Shown piece by piece: positions 1 to 11,941 of a stretch of 64,000 nt of DNA. The DNA comes from Botryosphaeria dothidea (taxonomy: Eukaryota; Ascomycota; Dothideomycetes; Botryosphaeriales; Botryosphaeriaceae): positions 186,001 to 250,000 of the forward strand of contig WWBZ02000011.1 in the NCBI GenBank assembly GCA_011503125.2. Reading direction: 5' to 3'. Below the pieces are notes generated by a model. The model was not told the origin of the DNA. It searched no databases and saw nothing but the letters and a program-made list of their open reading frames with translations. Each line of letters opens with the position of its first letter. The stretch's first letter is position 1. Both the position numbers and the translations under genes were made by a program.

Positions 1-951
1 GCTTGAGGTAGTAAGGCAAAAAAGTCCGACACAAGGTGTTCATTATTTCCACAGCGGCACTTACTACACTGCTTAAGTGAAAATTCTCATTGAAATCCCT
101 TCTGGGAAAATATTTGTCCCAACCTTTCACTCCTGTTTAGTATCACGCACATATGCCCTTGAACTGACACTTTCTACCACCCCGATTACTTCACCTTCTC
201 TTTAAGTTCCCCTACAGATAACCTGATAGAATCACGACACATGCAGCGGTTTTTTCTAGTCATAAACAAATGTTTGTTAAAGATAAAAGCAGGCAGATGA
301 ATTTCAATTCTTTAGCAAAAAGTCCACATCCTACAGTGGTCGTCATTGTTAAGTCTGCACGATGCGAACTAGAGAATGACTCTTTGATGTAGAGACGAAT
401 AATGGGCAATGTGTGAAATGGTAGATCCATTGGAAGTCTAATATAATATGTGTCGACACCTTTCCTCAAATTAACGTTCCAGGCTGGAAGCACCGCGACA
501 ACATATCTAATTCCACGCCCGCTAAGGAAAAAATACCCGACAATCGGACAACATGCCGCATTCTAGACAGTACGCGTATTTCGTATTCGCTCTGTTCTCC
601 TCCGCTCTTGCCGCCGTGCTTTCGCGCTGCGCGTTTATCAATGCGCTGGTCCTTGTCACCTCAAAGTTTATCTCCTTTTTTCATCTTCGTTCATACGCAA
701 AGTTGAAGTAACACGTTTACATGAAGATATTTAAGCTTCGTATATCATCGTTCGATATATAACAGTTCTTCCGAGTCGGTGTGACTTTTCATCCGCACGC
801 TGGAGTTAACGGTGATAGCGAGATAAGTCCATGGTGGGCTAAAATTATAAAAAAAAAGTCACGCATCCATAACATGTTGCGCTCTCTTCAACAACAGCAG
901 AATCCTTTCGTCTGTTCTTCCCAAACATATCTTTGCTCCACAAACCGAACG
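1..951. other. Intergenic, no gene seen
   Basis: No convincing coding region on either strand. AT-rich stretches at about 720-760 (a TATATAA-like run) and 841-860 could be core promoter elements of the downstream reductase gene, which starts at 952. Confidence 0.5.
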
Positions 952-2079
952 ATGTCTCGTGTCTTTCTCACTGGCGGTAGCGGCTTTATAGCCACACACG
1001 TACTTGATGCCCTTCTCCGCCGAGGGTGAGTATGCTCGATTCGAGGAAATGACGTCAATGACTAAGTCAAAACAGCCATTCGGTGGTGACCACCGTGCGA
1101 AGCGAGGAGAAGGCCAACAAGATCAGGCAAGCTCATCCGGCATACGGCAAGGACAAGCTCGCCTTCACCATTGTAAAGGACATTGCTGTGGAGGGTGCCT
1201 TCGACGAGGCCGTCAAGTCGGATCCACCGTTTGACGCAGTGATCCACACTGCGAGCCCTTTCCATTTCAATGTCACAGATATCCAGGCAGAACTACTGGA
1301 CCCCGCAGTCATTGGAACCACCGGAATCCTCAAGTCGATCCAGAAGGGCGCCCCTACCGTGAAACGGGTCGTAATCACTTCCTCCTTCGCTGCAATCAGG
1401 GATGTGACCAAGGGTAGTTGGCCTGAGCACATATACTCCGAGGCCGATTGGAATCCGATGACGCTTGAGGTGGCGCTGTCGAACCCTGCCGCCGGCTACA
1501 CAGGTACGCACAACACGCCTCCATCGGTCGCTTGATACTGAGACTAACATTGCCGCAGCCAGCAAGCTCTTTGCCGAGCGCGCAGCTTGGGACTTCGTGG
1601 AGAAGCAGAAGCCCAACTTCACTATCGTGACATTGGCTCCGCCCTTTGTTTTCGGGCCAGTCATGCATGACCTCGGCTCCTTGAGCGCCCTCAACACCTC
1701 CAACCAAGTCATTAGCGCGTTCGTTGAGGGAAAGTGCAAAGAAGGCATACCGCCTAATGTAGCTTTTATTTGGATCGACGTGCGCGACTTGGCTCTTGGT
1801 CACGTCCTCGCAGTTGAGAAGGCAGACGCGGGCGGCAAGAGATTCTTCTTCACAGCCGGACACTTCACCAACAGGGAGATAGGTGAAATTATCAGGAAGC
1901 ACTTTCCGGAATACGAGAGCGTGCTTCCTTCCGCGAATGCACAAGGTGGTGGTTTGCCGGAGGAAGGGGTATACCAAGTTGATAACACTCGCGCGAAAGA
2001 GCTTCTAGGTTCTGGGTTCATCACGTTCGAAAAGTGCGTCGTCGATACCGTCAAGTCACTCAAGACTCTTGGCGTTTGA
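952..2079 (+). CDS. NAD(P)-dependent ketoreductase / epimerase-type SDR (GRE2-like)
   Basis: Three exons (952-1025, 1076-1503, 1559-2079) give a 340-residue extended short-chain dehydrogenase. The N-terminus carries the nucleotide-binding motif TGGSGFIATH, and splicing of exons 2 and 3 creates the catalytic Y-x-x-x-K as YTASK, which strongly supports the intron at 1504-1558. The family (yeast Gre2, fungal methylglyoxal or 3-methylbutanal reductases, plant DFR/CCR relatives) reduces aldehydes and ketones in the cytosol with NADPH. Length is normal for the family and I see no damage. The natural substrate cannot be read from the sequence. The gene stands alone beside decayed neighbours. Confidence 0.9.
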
Positions 2080-2573
2080 CGGTACCCTGACGGAGATCGA
2101 GGTAGGTAGATCTTATATATAGCGTTTTCAATGCATGGTTCGCGTGCGAAATTTCTCAAACAAGTGAACTTCGACGATGTAGAATTTGGACGATGATAGA
2201 GAAGGATATTCCCTACAGATACCCCTGCACTCAGATTTGTTTACTTCATCACCAACTCTGCAAAGTAAGCAAGACAACTTTGCATGTCAAGTAATATCTG
2301 TGCATCTTCATCCGATCGAACAAATTCTTCTTGCAAGCACAACATAAATATTGCTGACTATGCTATAGTACTCTCAAATGCAACAGATTTAATTCAAGTG
2401 ATGTCACTCCAGTCACGCGGCGTCCGGTCAATGATGACAGCACTTGACGATTGCTACCCAAGTCACCATCGCCTTCAGGAACAGTCATGCACAAGGAAAG
2501 GTGAGCGTGATCAATTCCCTGAACAATATGTTTCACTATCTCAGATCTTTCTACCATGATTTGCTAATGACAC
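2080..2573. other. Intergenic, no gene seen
   Basis: Sequence between the reductase and the 3' end of the esterase pseudogene. No supported coding or RNA feature. Confidence 0.4.
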
Positions 2574-4283
2574 TCAGTCCAGGAGAACCAACTGCCACCA
2601 CGCGCACCTCTGATTCGCAGCCGGGTCTCTTGTCTTCTTGATACCATCCGTGCTCAACTGAACCACTGTAGCGTTATCTCCATACGTTGGAAACATGGAA
2701 AACCCATCAATGGAACTATCTGGAACACCCTTCACCGCAAAACTGGTAAAGTAGTCTTGCATAGCATATGCCACCGTCTGGTTGTCGCCCCACATCGTCA
2801 GCACGGACAGACCTTACCAGGTGGTGTCGGGGTTGTAGAAAGTGTACTCGACGTCCTGAGCGTGCAGACCTGGGAACACATCAAAGAGGTAGGCGAAGGT
2901 TTCATTGTTGTACGCGAGGTCCATGGCGAAGGTGTTGCAGACGACCGTGGCTTCGCCCACAGTCAGTGCGGCGCGGCCGACCTGATCGGTGTATCCCATC
3001 GAGCCGTTAAAGACAGGCGGATACATTTCGTTGGCGATATGGGCAACAATCGAGTCGCGAGCGCTGGGGAAGGTGCTCCGGATGAAATCAAGATAGCCAG
3101 CGTCGTCAGTCACCGGAGCGGTGAACAAAAGCCCCTCATTCAAGTTGTGTCCGACCATCACCCTGATCGACTGACCAAGCTGGCCCTAGCTGAGGAGCAA
3201 CTTCGGATCCTGCGTGACGAAGATCCCATCAACGGACAGGCCGAAGCCATAGCTACCGTAGGGCGCGGCGGAAATCTGGCGGTCATTCGCATCCATCACC
3301 TTATCGGTGGGAAGGTTGCGAGCTTCCTCAAGGCTGCTAACATTCGCGAAGTGCAGAAAATTTTGAAACCTCTGTTCCTGTTCGTAAATCGAAAGGACGG
3401 GCACCCAGCCGGGGGATTGGACAATGGCTTGTTGAAATGGCGCTGGGACGCGACCACCGTACGCCGTGATCTGGTGCATGATGGAGCCGCCACCGGCGGA
3501 TTCTCCCATGACAGTCACTTGATTCTTATCTCCACCAAACAGATGTATGTTCTCCTGGACCCACTCGAGTGCCATTCGTTGGTCATAGAAGCCAGCGTTA
3601 GCCGTGCCATTCGCTTGAAGGGACGGCCCGGCCAGGAACCCAAACGCCCCCAAGCGGTAATTCAAAGCCACGAATATGGCGCCTTCCGACGAGTTTGTTC
3701 GGCTCCGGCTAAGGAGGCTCCGTGGATCGTACCCGCTCGTCTTCGAACCGACGGCATAGCCGCCACCTAATAAGTAAATATCAGTCCAAGAATCCCGTGA
3801 ATTAAATGATCTTGGTAGTTTACCGTAGATCCAGACCAGAACGGGAGCTCCATGGCCTTTGCCCGCGCTCTCAAAAAACAGTCTGAGCGGCCATCACGTC
3901 AAGAAATAGACAATCCTCACTTTGGCTAGGATCTCGCGGAGCTGTAGGTGAAGAGCTGTTCGAGCGGACGTTTGTGGTTGCCGTATTGTTCGGATTGGTA
4001 CCAAATTGTAGGTAATCAGATACCAAACCGATCGTCGCCATGCAGGGGGAATAACTTTGCGGGCACACGCGGGTGTCTAGCCCATCCTGGACAACGGACC
4101 GGTTGAACGCTGGAAGGGCAGGAGCCTTGAACCCAAGTTCACCCAGGGGAGATCAACGTCACGGTGAAGTTCGTATCCCAAGCCGATAATTGGCAGCGAG
4201 TCGGGATACCGTTGTGCGGTAACTGAGCCTGGGAAAAGAATCGTGCACGTTACAACCGGAAGGAGAATTGAAACAACGATCAT
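2574..4283 (-). pseudogene. Type-B carboxylesterase/lipase pseudogene
   Basis: The minus strand encodes clear carboxylesterase blocks. There is a signal-peptide-like start at 4283, the second family signature SEDCLFLDV, an oxyanion-hole region that becomes IYGGGY after removing an intron at 3823-3767, and the nucleophile elbow GESAGGGS. A plausible native C-terminus ends at 2574. It is broken at least four times: a deletion or frameshift near 4150-4165, where a conserved N-terminal block is missing; a one-base gain in an A6 run (plus strand 3873-3878); an in-frame TAG at 3186-3188; and an in-frame TAA at 2814-2816. The two stops could each come from a single C-to-T change in a Gln codon. Intact relatives are secreted ester hydrolases of about 550 residues. 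This copy cannot make the full enzyme. Confidence 0.85.
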
Positions 4284-5214
4284 GATTAAGTCGAAACACT
4301 GGACAGTTCGTAGTGTGTAGAGATGGATCAGTATGGAGAGAACATATTGCAAGAACATGGGGTTTTTTAATATGATTCCTTGTCTAACTGTTATTTTCAG
4401 GCACGGACCGGCCAAGTTCTCTGTAGATATCCGTCGGACGAACATTAGGCCGCACAACATTTTACATATCACAATTAATTTACAGTCATACTGCCGCTCT
4501 CCGTTAATGTTTGTGCACTGAGCCTCGCAAAACGATAAAGCTAATGCCAATCGAGTTCAAGGTCGATTATGCACTATATCAAGATATGGACTAAAGACTC
4601 GAGGTTGATTCAGTTGTTAGAGCGAGGCTCGGATTTCTCCTCCCAAACACTCAAAATGGCATCACGGGGAAAGTCTGTTGAACATTCTACAACGTCGATA
4701 ATCGTAGAGGATACGAATACGGGCACTGACCACCTTTCACGGCGGAGAGGACACGGAGGTTAATTAGTCCGGCGGTCTGCTGGGTTGAAAGTCGCAAAGA
4801 ACACTCCGTGACGTATCCGAATACGGTCCGTACAGCCGTCTGGGTCCTTTCCTCCGCCAAAACGCCGTTACCGGCTCCTAATCTCCTAACTCCATGTATA
4901 TCTTATCTGCCCGTACCTGCATAGAACGACGCGTGTGCAGCACCGCCTCAACTCCTGGGTCTCCATCGCACACTTGCTGCGCCCCTCCATTCCCAATTGC
5001 GCGATGGAGACTCTTGGCTGAGCCCACCTGGCTTGGCATTGTCCAAATGGATGCAACAACGCTTTACCGTACGCAGAGTTCCTGTTATTCTACGGGTCGC
5101 TATGGAAAGTGGTGCGAGGACTACAATGCACATAAAGCCGACAGTGAGAGTCGCCCTGCATCCACTACACCTTCATCACTTGGTTACTCAACGACATACT
5201 CGAAGACAATCAGC
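4284..5214. other. Intergenic, no gene seen
   Basis: Lies between the divergent esterase pseudogene and the alcohol dehydrogenase. An open frame runs into the dehydrogenase from 4894, but its translation does not look like protein, so I use the later ATG. Confidence 0.4.
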
Positions 5215-6495
5215 ATGGCACTCAACGCGACCCTCAATGCTACAATCAATGCCATCATGCGTGGTGTTCTTTTCGAGGGCATCCCACGCCAAGTCCGCGT
5301 GGCCGACGTGCCAGTCCCCGTCCTCATGGACGAGACGGATGCCATCGTGCGCATCACGACCTCTGCCATCTGCAGATCAGACCTGCACATGTATCATAGC
5401 GTGCGAGGAGAGCCAGACGTTCCGTGGGTGGTAGGGCATGAGGCGATGGGCTACATCTCGCAGATCGGCAGCGCGGTGCATTCCCTGGCAGTGGGCGACT
5501 ACGTTGTCATTCCTGACAATCTTGATTCTGGGCATCTTCAGATGGACCCAGAGCCAAGGTTTGGGTACGGAGGGCCTGGCCCTTATGGAGGTCTCCAAGG
5601 TACGTTGTCCGTCAAGCATTAAAGAATTCCGCTGACCACGGCCTTGTAGCCGAGTACGCCAGAGTCCCGTTTGCAGACGACAGCCTTATCACGGTGCCGT
5701 TGACCGCGAACACGACGAATGCGACGGCGGAGTAGAGTTACGTGCTTCTTTCGGACATATTCGCGACTGGATGGACTGCTCTCGACTTCTCTGGGTTCGA
5801 AGCTGGAGACACAGTGGCTGTGTTTGGTGCCGGTCCAGTTGGCTGTAAGTGGAGGCCTTTCCCCTCACGAAATGATCAAACAAGACAAAGCCAAGTAACA
5901 TACGAACCTTGTTGTTTCAAATGCAGTGCTCTCACCGTATTCTGCGATCTTGCGTGGCGCGTCGAAGGTCTACTCGGTCGACCACGTTCCGGCACGCCTG
6001 GAAAAAGCAGCCTCCATCGGAGCCGTCCCCATCAACTTTTTCGAGTCGGATCCGGTGCAACAAATCCTCGCGTACGAGCCAGACGGCGTGACCAGAGCTG
6101 TCGATTGTGTTGGCATGGAAGCCATCAATGCTCAAGGCGAGCTCCAGGAGGACATTGTCATGCGGAACATGGTCGCCGTCACCCGCCAAGGCGGAGGCAT
6201 CGGGCAGGTGGGTGTGTTCCTCACCCAGAACAATAGCGTCGGAGCACCCCTCGCCGAGACCATCTCGCCGAATATCACGTTCCCTTTATCCGATTTCTTG
6301 AGCAAGCACCTCACTCTTGGTGCTGGGGTCGTGGATCCTATTGCCGTTGCCCCTGTCCTGGAGAAGTTGATTACCAGCGGTCGGGCCCAGCCTCACTTTG
6401 TGGGAACCGCTGAGATTGGTATCGAGGAGGTTCCTGAGTATTTCCAGCGTTTCGACCGTCAGGAAGAGATCAAGGTATACATTCGGTTCCCCTAG
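5215..6495 (+). pseudogene. Zinc-type (GroES-like) alcohol dehydrogenase with one in-frame stop
   Basis: Three exons (5215-5599, 5650-5844, 5927-6495) would give about 382 residues of a fungal MDR alcohol dehydrogenase. It has a catalytic-zinc Cys in AICRSDLH, the GHE motif as VVGHEAMGY, a shortened structural-zinc loop typical of this fungal subgroup, and the NAD-binding motif VFGAGPVG. Everything is in frame except a TAG at 5733-5735 (codon 157), inside the well-conserved segment just before SDIFATGW. A 42-bp GT-AG segment (5694-5735) would remove the stop in frame, but it is very short for an intron and would delete a conserved loop. I therefore call it a recent pseudogene. An ATG at about 5257 is an alternative start. 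Confidence 0.7.
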
Positions 6496-6742
6496 GAATG
6501 GGTATGCTGCAGGTGCACAGTACACAGACGATATGGAGCCAAACAGTGGTCAGTAGAACCACAAGCTAGATAAATATCGGCGAAGATAATTTTGCACTCA
6601 GTTATTGGGGCGATATGCTCTCGTGGAACATGAGACGCCGGAGCGTCAAACAACAATGGACACTCCAACAACTATGACGTGTCATAAGATTACAGTCGAT
6701 CATTGCTGATTGAGACTCTTGTGTCCTTCTCTCGCGAAACTC

Positions 6743-7114
6743 TCACGTGCTCGAAGCCAGCTGCGTCCTCCGCATAATTACCGGCGCTTCCGTGCTGAAT
6801 TTCTTGAGGTCCTCTAGCAACTTCTTTCCAACCTCGCCGTCTTTCCAGCCGGCGAAGGCCTCGTCGCTGACGAACTCCGTATCGCATTGGATGGCGAATG
6901 GCGCATCATCTGGGAAGCTGTACACTTTGTACCCTAACAGGCTCTCGGGTAGAAGGTCCAAAGCCATGGGCATGTGCTTGTTGGCGTAGTAATCGGCATC
7001 GAATACCGACCCCTTAGGGTAGAGAACCTGTACATACAGTAAGTCTCAGAGAATAAGAGATGCTGACCGGAGGAACTGTGTAGGTGGTATACAGACGGTG
7101 TAGATGACAGGCAT
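6743..7114 (-). CDS. EthD-domain small protein
   Basis: Two exons, a very short first exon (7114-7097) and a second exon (7027-6743), encode 100 residues. Splicing joins MPVIYT to VLYPKGS, giving the usual EthD start. It continues with FDADYYANKHMP, then a central strand, then PFAIQCDTEF and LLEDLKKF near the C-terminus. EthD proteins are dimeric alpha-beta barrel proteins of about 100 residues, originally linked to ethyl tert-butyl ether breakdown and common in fungal catabolic and polyketide clusters, with no settled activity. The donor (GTCTGT) is non-consensus, so the first exon is the weak point. The gene is about 2.5 kb upstream of the acyl-CoA cluster, and membership is not shown. Confidence 0.75.
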
Positions 7115-8549
7115 CAGGCACTGACGCTGCTTGCCCAGTTGCTGTTGGTCTCTGCGTATCGCGGGATAAACCGGGAAGAATAGATCTTCTGATTAAAAGA
7201 AGATAACAAGACTTAGCGGCCTGTACGGGCGCCTTTAGACAATTTAGGTTGATACAGTGAGTAAGCAGATGTTTAGGAGAGGAACAACCGGCTGAGGGAG
7301 AGGCTATATATAGTCGTCGTTTGAGAGGAGACGGTTTCTGGTCATCGGCCGAGGGAGAACCTCGCTTAAATAACAGCCTATACACGTCAATGCACTTAAA
7401 CTTTATATAAACCTTTGATTTTAAACTTTTAGTTGGACCACGACAGAAGAGATTTAGCAGCTAGAAAGCTTTTATTTCTTACCGCCATGTCTGCATCCGT
7501 AGATACTCTGTCATTCGATGGGTGAAAAGTCACAAATTACAGATCTTTTGCTTTCAGTTTGACAACTCTCCAGATAAATAATAAGGGAAAGATTCAGGAA
7601 GGCCAAATCATTCAACAAGGGCTCTCCTCACACACTTTGACCTCGCTGAAATCGCGAAGACATTGCACGTCTTGAATACAAAGGTGCATTTTTTCGCAGG
7701 CCCAGGTACGTTTCATGGGTAAAATGGATTTTTTTTTACGTGACTTTCCTTAAGTCGAAATTTGAACTCTTATTTGAATCCTGCCCATGTTCCCTTTTGA
7801 AGATGCGTCGGTGTACTGGCTGTTGTCCTCGTCTAGTCTTCGAGTTCTCTGGTCGGCATAGTGGTACTGCTGGGTCGGACAACAAAAGAATTTAGCTAAA
7901 TCCTCAACACATGTTAGGAATTTCCTCTCCCGTTACCTTGATTTAGGCGGAGTATGGTCGCGTTGTACCAGCGCCAACGTTGTTGGAGGAGAGCCAAGTG
8001 AGCCTGAGATTATATTGCGGCTGCCAAGTGAAGTGTAATCTCCCCAGCAGTCTCTCTGCTGAGAATGATTTTGGACTGCATCTTCATGGGCACTGTGGGG
8101 GTCCGAAAGCGACGAGTTGTCCGCATAGACCTGAGCAGCGGCAGGCGGTACATGAGTTTGCTCCGCAGCAGATGTACTAATACTGTGGTAATACCTAGAC
8201 TGGTGAGACTTTGAGTCTTAACAGGCAACTGCAGTTTGATTAGTAGGCCTAGCTTCCATCGAGTTGTCAGTGCGCTACCTCGCCCCTGCTGTGTTTCAAC
8301 ATACCACCGCCGAGTGCGGAGACGGTGAACCTCATATTCCCCTGTGCTCCAACCCTGTGTGACAAGCGTATGCAAGCATAAATAGAGCTGGAGGTCAGCC
8401 GCGATGCCCTCTCCGGGCTGGAATCACAGGCCACGGGCTCTGTCACGTAGCAACCCCTGTCCAGGTTGGAATTGAGGTCGGCATTCCCCACATGGGTCCA
8501 ACTCACGCTTTCATACTACGAACTTTACATAACACCGCTTTTCTGTTAC
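7115..8549. other. Intergenic, no gene seen
   Basis: About 1.4 kb of relatively AT-rich sequence. Open frames here do not resemble proteins. It may hold decayed repeats, but I found no terminal repeats or target duplications. Confidence 0.4.
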
Positions 8550-8932
8550 AAACAGGGCAAGTACTCCGATGCCAGAGTCCTGTGTGAAAGTGCAGTCGAA
8601 GGCCACGAAAATAGGCTAGGTAAGGAGAACTTGGAGACATTTGGGTCGATCGAGCTGCTCGGTGTCATTCTTCAGGCAGAAGGAGCTCATAAGGACGCTG
8701 CCAAGCATCTCGAAAGAGCGCTGGGCGGTTTCAGGTCTCACGCAGGGAAATCGGGCCTTTTAGATGTCTAACATGCTGTTAACTATCTTGGTCCCAAGCA
8801 AGTACTGACAGGGCCAAAGAGTGCTTTGAAGGGTCAGTACGAGGGCACCGGAAATTTCTTGGCGAGGAGCACCCACAAATCAAGAATGTTGAGCAGAATC
8901 TTCTAACGGTGTCCGAGGTTGAAAAGAGATAG
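8550..8932 (+). pseudogene. TPR (kinesin-light-chain-like) repeat fragment
   Basis: Two tetratricopeptide units of the TPR_12/kinesin-light-chain type are recognisable: QGKYSDARVLCESAVEGHE at about 8550 and DRAKECFEGSVRGHRKFLG at about 8807-8863, followed by EEHPQIKNVEQNLL up to a TAG at 8930-8932. The units are in different frames and the first meets a TAA at 8769-8771. This is therefore a broken remnant of a longer gene, probably of the NB-ARC or NACHT-TPR class that carries such repeats in fungi. No effector or nucleotide-binding part survives nearby. Confidence 0.65.
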
Positions 8933-9580
8933 CAGAGCCACGCTACAGAAGGCTGATCCCTGGAAACGTGAGGGATGTTATTGGGGAATAATGGTGAAAG
9001 TTGTAATTTACTTCTCATAGTTCTTTTCTCTAACAGTACGGAGATGTCTGACGACGATGAATCTCTGAAATCCGAATCACGTTGACCAAGACTATCGATG
9101 TGATTAACATGATGCTTCTATTCTTTGGGAATTCCGTTCTATCTCCTTCACCAGCCCGCAGTCACCATACAAGCCGCACTGCCGTCTTACGTCATCCGCT
9201 TATGAGCCACCGTCGTTGTTGGCAACAACTTCATCGGCACGATTGCATGTGAGAAGGGTTGCCGGAGCGGATACAAAGAGGATCGGCCATGTGAAGGGTC
9301 AGTAACGGTAGCAGGATGAGTGAGATCTCCGAGGACTTACATCATGGCGAATGCTAGGTGAAGTGTTGGCCGTCGGGTCTCCATGGCTGCCGGCCCCGTC
9401 ACCGTCCGCGGCCCGCGGCGCTTACGTCATTCCGGGTCCTCCGAGGCAATACAACAACCGAGCTCTCCCCTTCAGCCGGCCTGTGTTACTATTCATGCAT
9501 TCAATAATTTGGAGACAGAAAAGATGGTTGCGATATGAGGATTCGGCGACAGCCTTGCCACCTTCACCCGGAACTGGACA
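8933..9580. promoter_or_regulatory. Upstream region of the lyase-hydratase gene
   Basis: No gene seen. The 3' half is GC-rich with several CGG/CCG triplets, the half-sites usually bound by Zn2Cys6 regulators. It contains TGTTGGCC at 9364-9371, an octamer also present upstream of the two carboxylase-subunit genes of the cluster. Confidence 0.35.
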
Positions 9581-11457
9581 ATGCCAGGCACCATGAGAAT
9601 CGAGTCGACGCTGCCAGCGGTCCGCATCGTCGAAGTGGGGCCGCGGGACGGGCTGCAGAATATCAAACAACAAGTTCCAACGTCGACAAAAATTGATTTG
9701 ATCTCGCGACTTCGCGCAGCCGGCCTCCGGACTATCGAGTTGACGTCGCTCGTCTCTGCGAAACAGATTCCGCAGTTAGCTGACGCCCGGACGCTGCTGT
9801 CGAGTAATGCCGTGAGGTCGATCCTTACAAACGACCGTCTGCAGCTTCCAGTCCTTATTCCGAATGCCCGGGGCCTCCAGGATGCGATACAACACGGCGT
9901 CAAGGAGGTTGCTGTGTTCGTCAGTGCAAGCGAAGGCTTCAGCAAGGCAAACACAAATTGCTCGGTGGCCGAGGGGCTTGAACGAGCACGCGCCGTCATC
10001 CGCGAAGCCCAGAATGCTGGATTGAGGATACGAGGGTAACTTCCAAAAGTGTTCTTATTTCTCTTCTGCCTCGTTCTCACGAAATCTACAGATACGTCTC
10101 CTCAATCTTCTCGTGCCCGTACGACGGACCCACGCCTCCCTCTGCCGTCCTCCGCTGCGTCGAGGCACTATTGGACGCGGGCTGCTACGAAGTCAGCCTA
10201 GGAGATACCATCGGCGTCGGCGTAGCAGCAGATGTCCGTAGCCTCCTTGAACACTTGTTCCGGCACGGCATCCCGGCCGACAAGCTCGCCGGCCATTTCC
10301 ACGACACATACGGCCAGGCGGTCAGCAACGTGTGGCAGGCATACGAATGCGGCATCCGAGCCTTTGACTCCAGCGTCGCAGGGCTGGGTGGCTGCCCATA
10401 CGCGCCAGGCTCCAAGGGCAACGCCGCCACCGAAGACCTCGTCCACCTGTTCGAGCAGGCGGGCGTGTCCACCGGCGTCGACCTGGGCAAGCTCGTGGAC
10501 ACCGGCCTCTGGATCTCGCGGCAGCTATCCAAGCCCTACGACTGCCGCGCAGGCGCCGCACACGCCGCGAAGGCCCAGCAACAACAGCCACCCACACCCA
10601 CGAAAGAAACCCTCCCATGGCAACCCTACCGCAACACCCCCGGCCTGCGCGTCCACCGCGCCGGCACGAACCTCCGCATCACCCTCTCGCGCCCGCACAA
10701 CGGCAACGCCCTCACCGCCGCCATGATCGCCGACCTGACCTCCCTCTTCGACGCCGCCGCCCCCGACCCGTCCATCACCCGCATCGCCCTCACCGCCACC
10801 GGCCGCTTCTTCTGCACCGGCATGGACCTTGCCGAGGACTCGACCGCCGTCCGCGCGCGCACCGACGCCGCCGCCCGCGCCGCGCAGTTCGAGGCACTCA
10901 CCGCGCTCTTCGCCGCCGTCGACGCCGCGCCGCAGGTCACCGTCGCGTGCCTCAACGGGCCGGCGTTCGGCGGCGGCGTCGGCCTGGCGTTCGCGTGCGA
11001 CGTGCGCATCGCGGCGCGCCGCGCGGCGTGCACGCTCAGCGAGGTGCGCCGCGGGCTGTGTCCGGCGACGATATCGCGGTACATCGTGCGCGAGTGGGGC
11101 GCCGCGCTGGCGCGGGAGGCGATGCTGAGCGGGCGGGCGGTGGGGGCCGGGGAGCTGGCGCGGGTGGGGGCGGTGGCGGTGGTGGTGGAGGAGGTGGAGG
11201 GCCTGGGGGCGGCGCTGGAGGCGTATTTGAGCCGGTTGAGGAGCTGTGCGCCGCGGGCGTCGGCGCTGTGTAAGGTGCTGGTGAGGGTGGGGGTGCCGGG
11301 GGGAGGGGAGCAGCAGGAGCGGGGGATCAGGGAGGCGTTTGACGAGATGATGCGGGAGGGTGGGGAGGGAGCGTTTGGGGTGGGCGAGTTCCAGGCGGGC
11401 AGGCGCGATGTCGATTGGGATCGGGTTGCGCTGGCGAAGTCGAGGCCGCATTTGTGA
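9581..11457 (+). CDS. HMG-CoA lyase fused to methylglutaconyl-CoA-hydratase-like crotonase
   Basis: Two exons (9581-10035, 10092-11457) encode 606 residues with two catalytic domains. Residues about 12-320 are a 3-hydroxy-3-methylglutaryl-CoA lyase: EVGPRDGLQN (catalytic Arg-Asp at 22-23), GHFHDTYGQ metal-binding histidines, and the loop GLGGCPYAPGSKGN with the catalytic Cys. After a Gln/Pro-rich linker, residues about 345-600 form a crotonase domain with the oxyanion region FGGGVGLAFACD and the catalytic glutamate in SEVRRGLCPATIS, the pattern of bacterial LiuC/AtuE hydratases. The fusion would hydrate a glutaconyl-CoA and then cleave the 3-hydroxyacyl-CoA, the last two steps of leucine or acyclic-terpene breakdown. 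There is no mitochondrial presequence. The C-terminus PHL is at best a weak PTS1. The first gene of the catabolic cluster. Confidence 0.9.
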
Positions 11458-11941
11458 GGGTGATTTGTGCCATTAGATGTTTTTGACTGTTGCTGCAGAT
11501 AGACTTGGAGTTGCTGGTTGCTTTGCTTCAATTACGAGATTAATTGAGAGTTTATATCAGATTCCTTTTACTAGTATCTCCACATTCATGCAGAGCACAC
11601 AATCAGGTGGATGTGAATTGCCCCTTTCTCTATCATCAATATCCGTTGACTCTGCCCTCTTGTAGCAAACACGCCTTGATGTTCCTTTTCTCGCATAACC
11701 CGGTCAGATTCGGCCCTCGTCGCATGTTGTTAGGTCCTGGGCTGACGTTATTAGCTTAGAATTTGACTGAATCTACTCGCTATGCAGAGCTAAGTTCTAA
11801 TATTGCCGCAATAAATTCCGTTTCCGCATACTCCATTGCTCTGATTGCCGAGGTAAGTCAAACTCGCAAAACTAATACGCATTCTTAAACGACCTTCTAC
11901 ATCCTTCCTTTGGACTACTTCGAACCTATCACGGTAGCATC
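11458..11941. other. Intergenic, promoter of the second crotonase
   Basis: AT-richer than its neighbours; no coding evidence. It presumably carries the terminator of the fusion gene and the promoter of the next gene. I do not find the TGTTGGCC octamer here. Confidence 0.4.

Noticed and set aside
4609..4640. tRNA-like D-arm sequence (GATTCAGTTGTTAGAGCG)
   Set aside because: No matching T-arm or acceptor stem within the right distance, so not a tRNA; at most a chance match or SINE remnant.
8010..8506. Minus-strand open frames of 79-121 codons
   Set aside because: Composition and lack of any conserved motif indicate non-coding sequence.
10525..11531. Long minus-strand frames opposite the lyase-hydratase fusion
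   Set aside because: Arg/Pro/His-rich shadows of a GC-rich coding strand; the plus strand carries the catalytic motifs.
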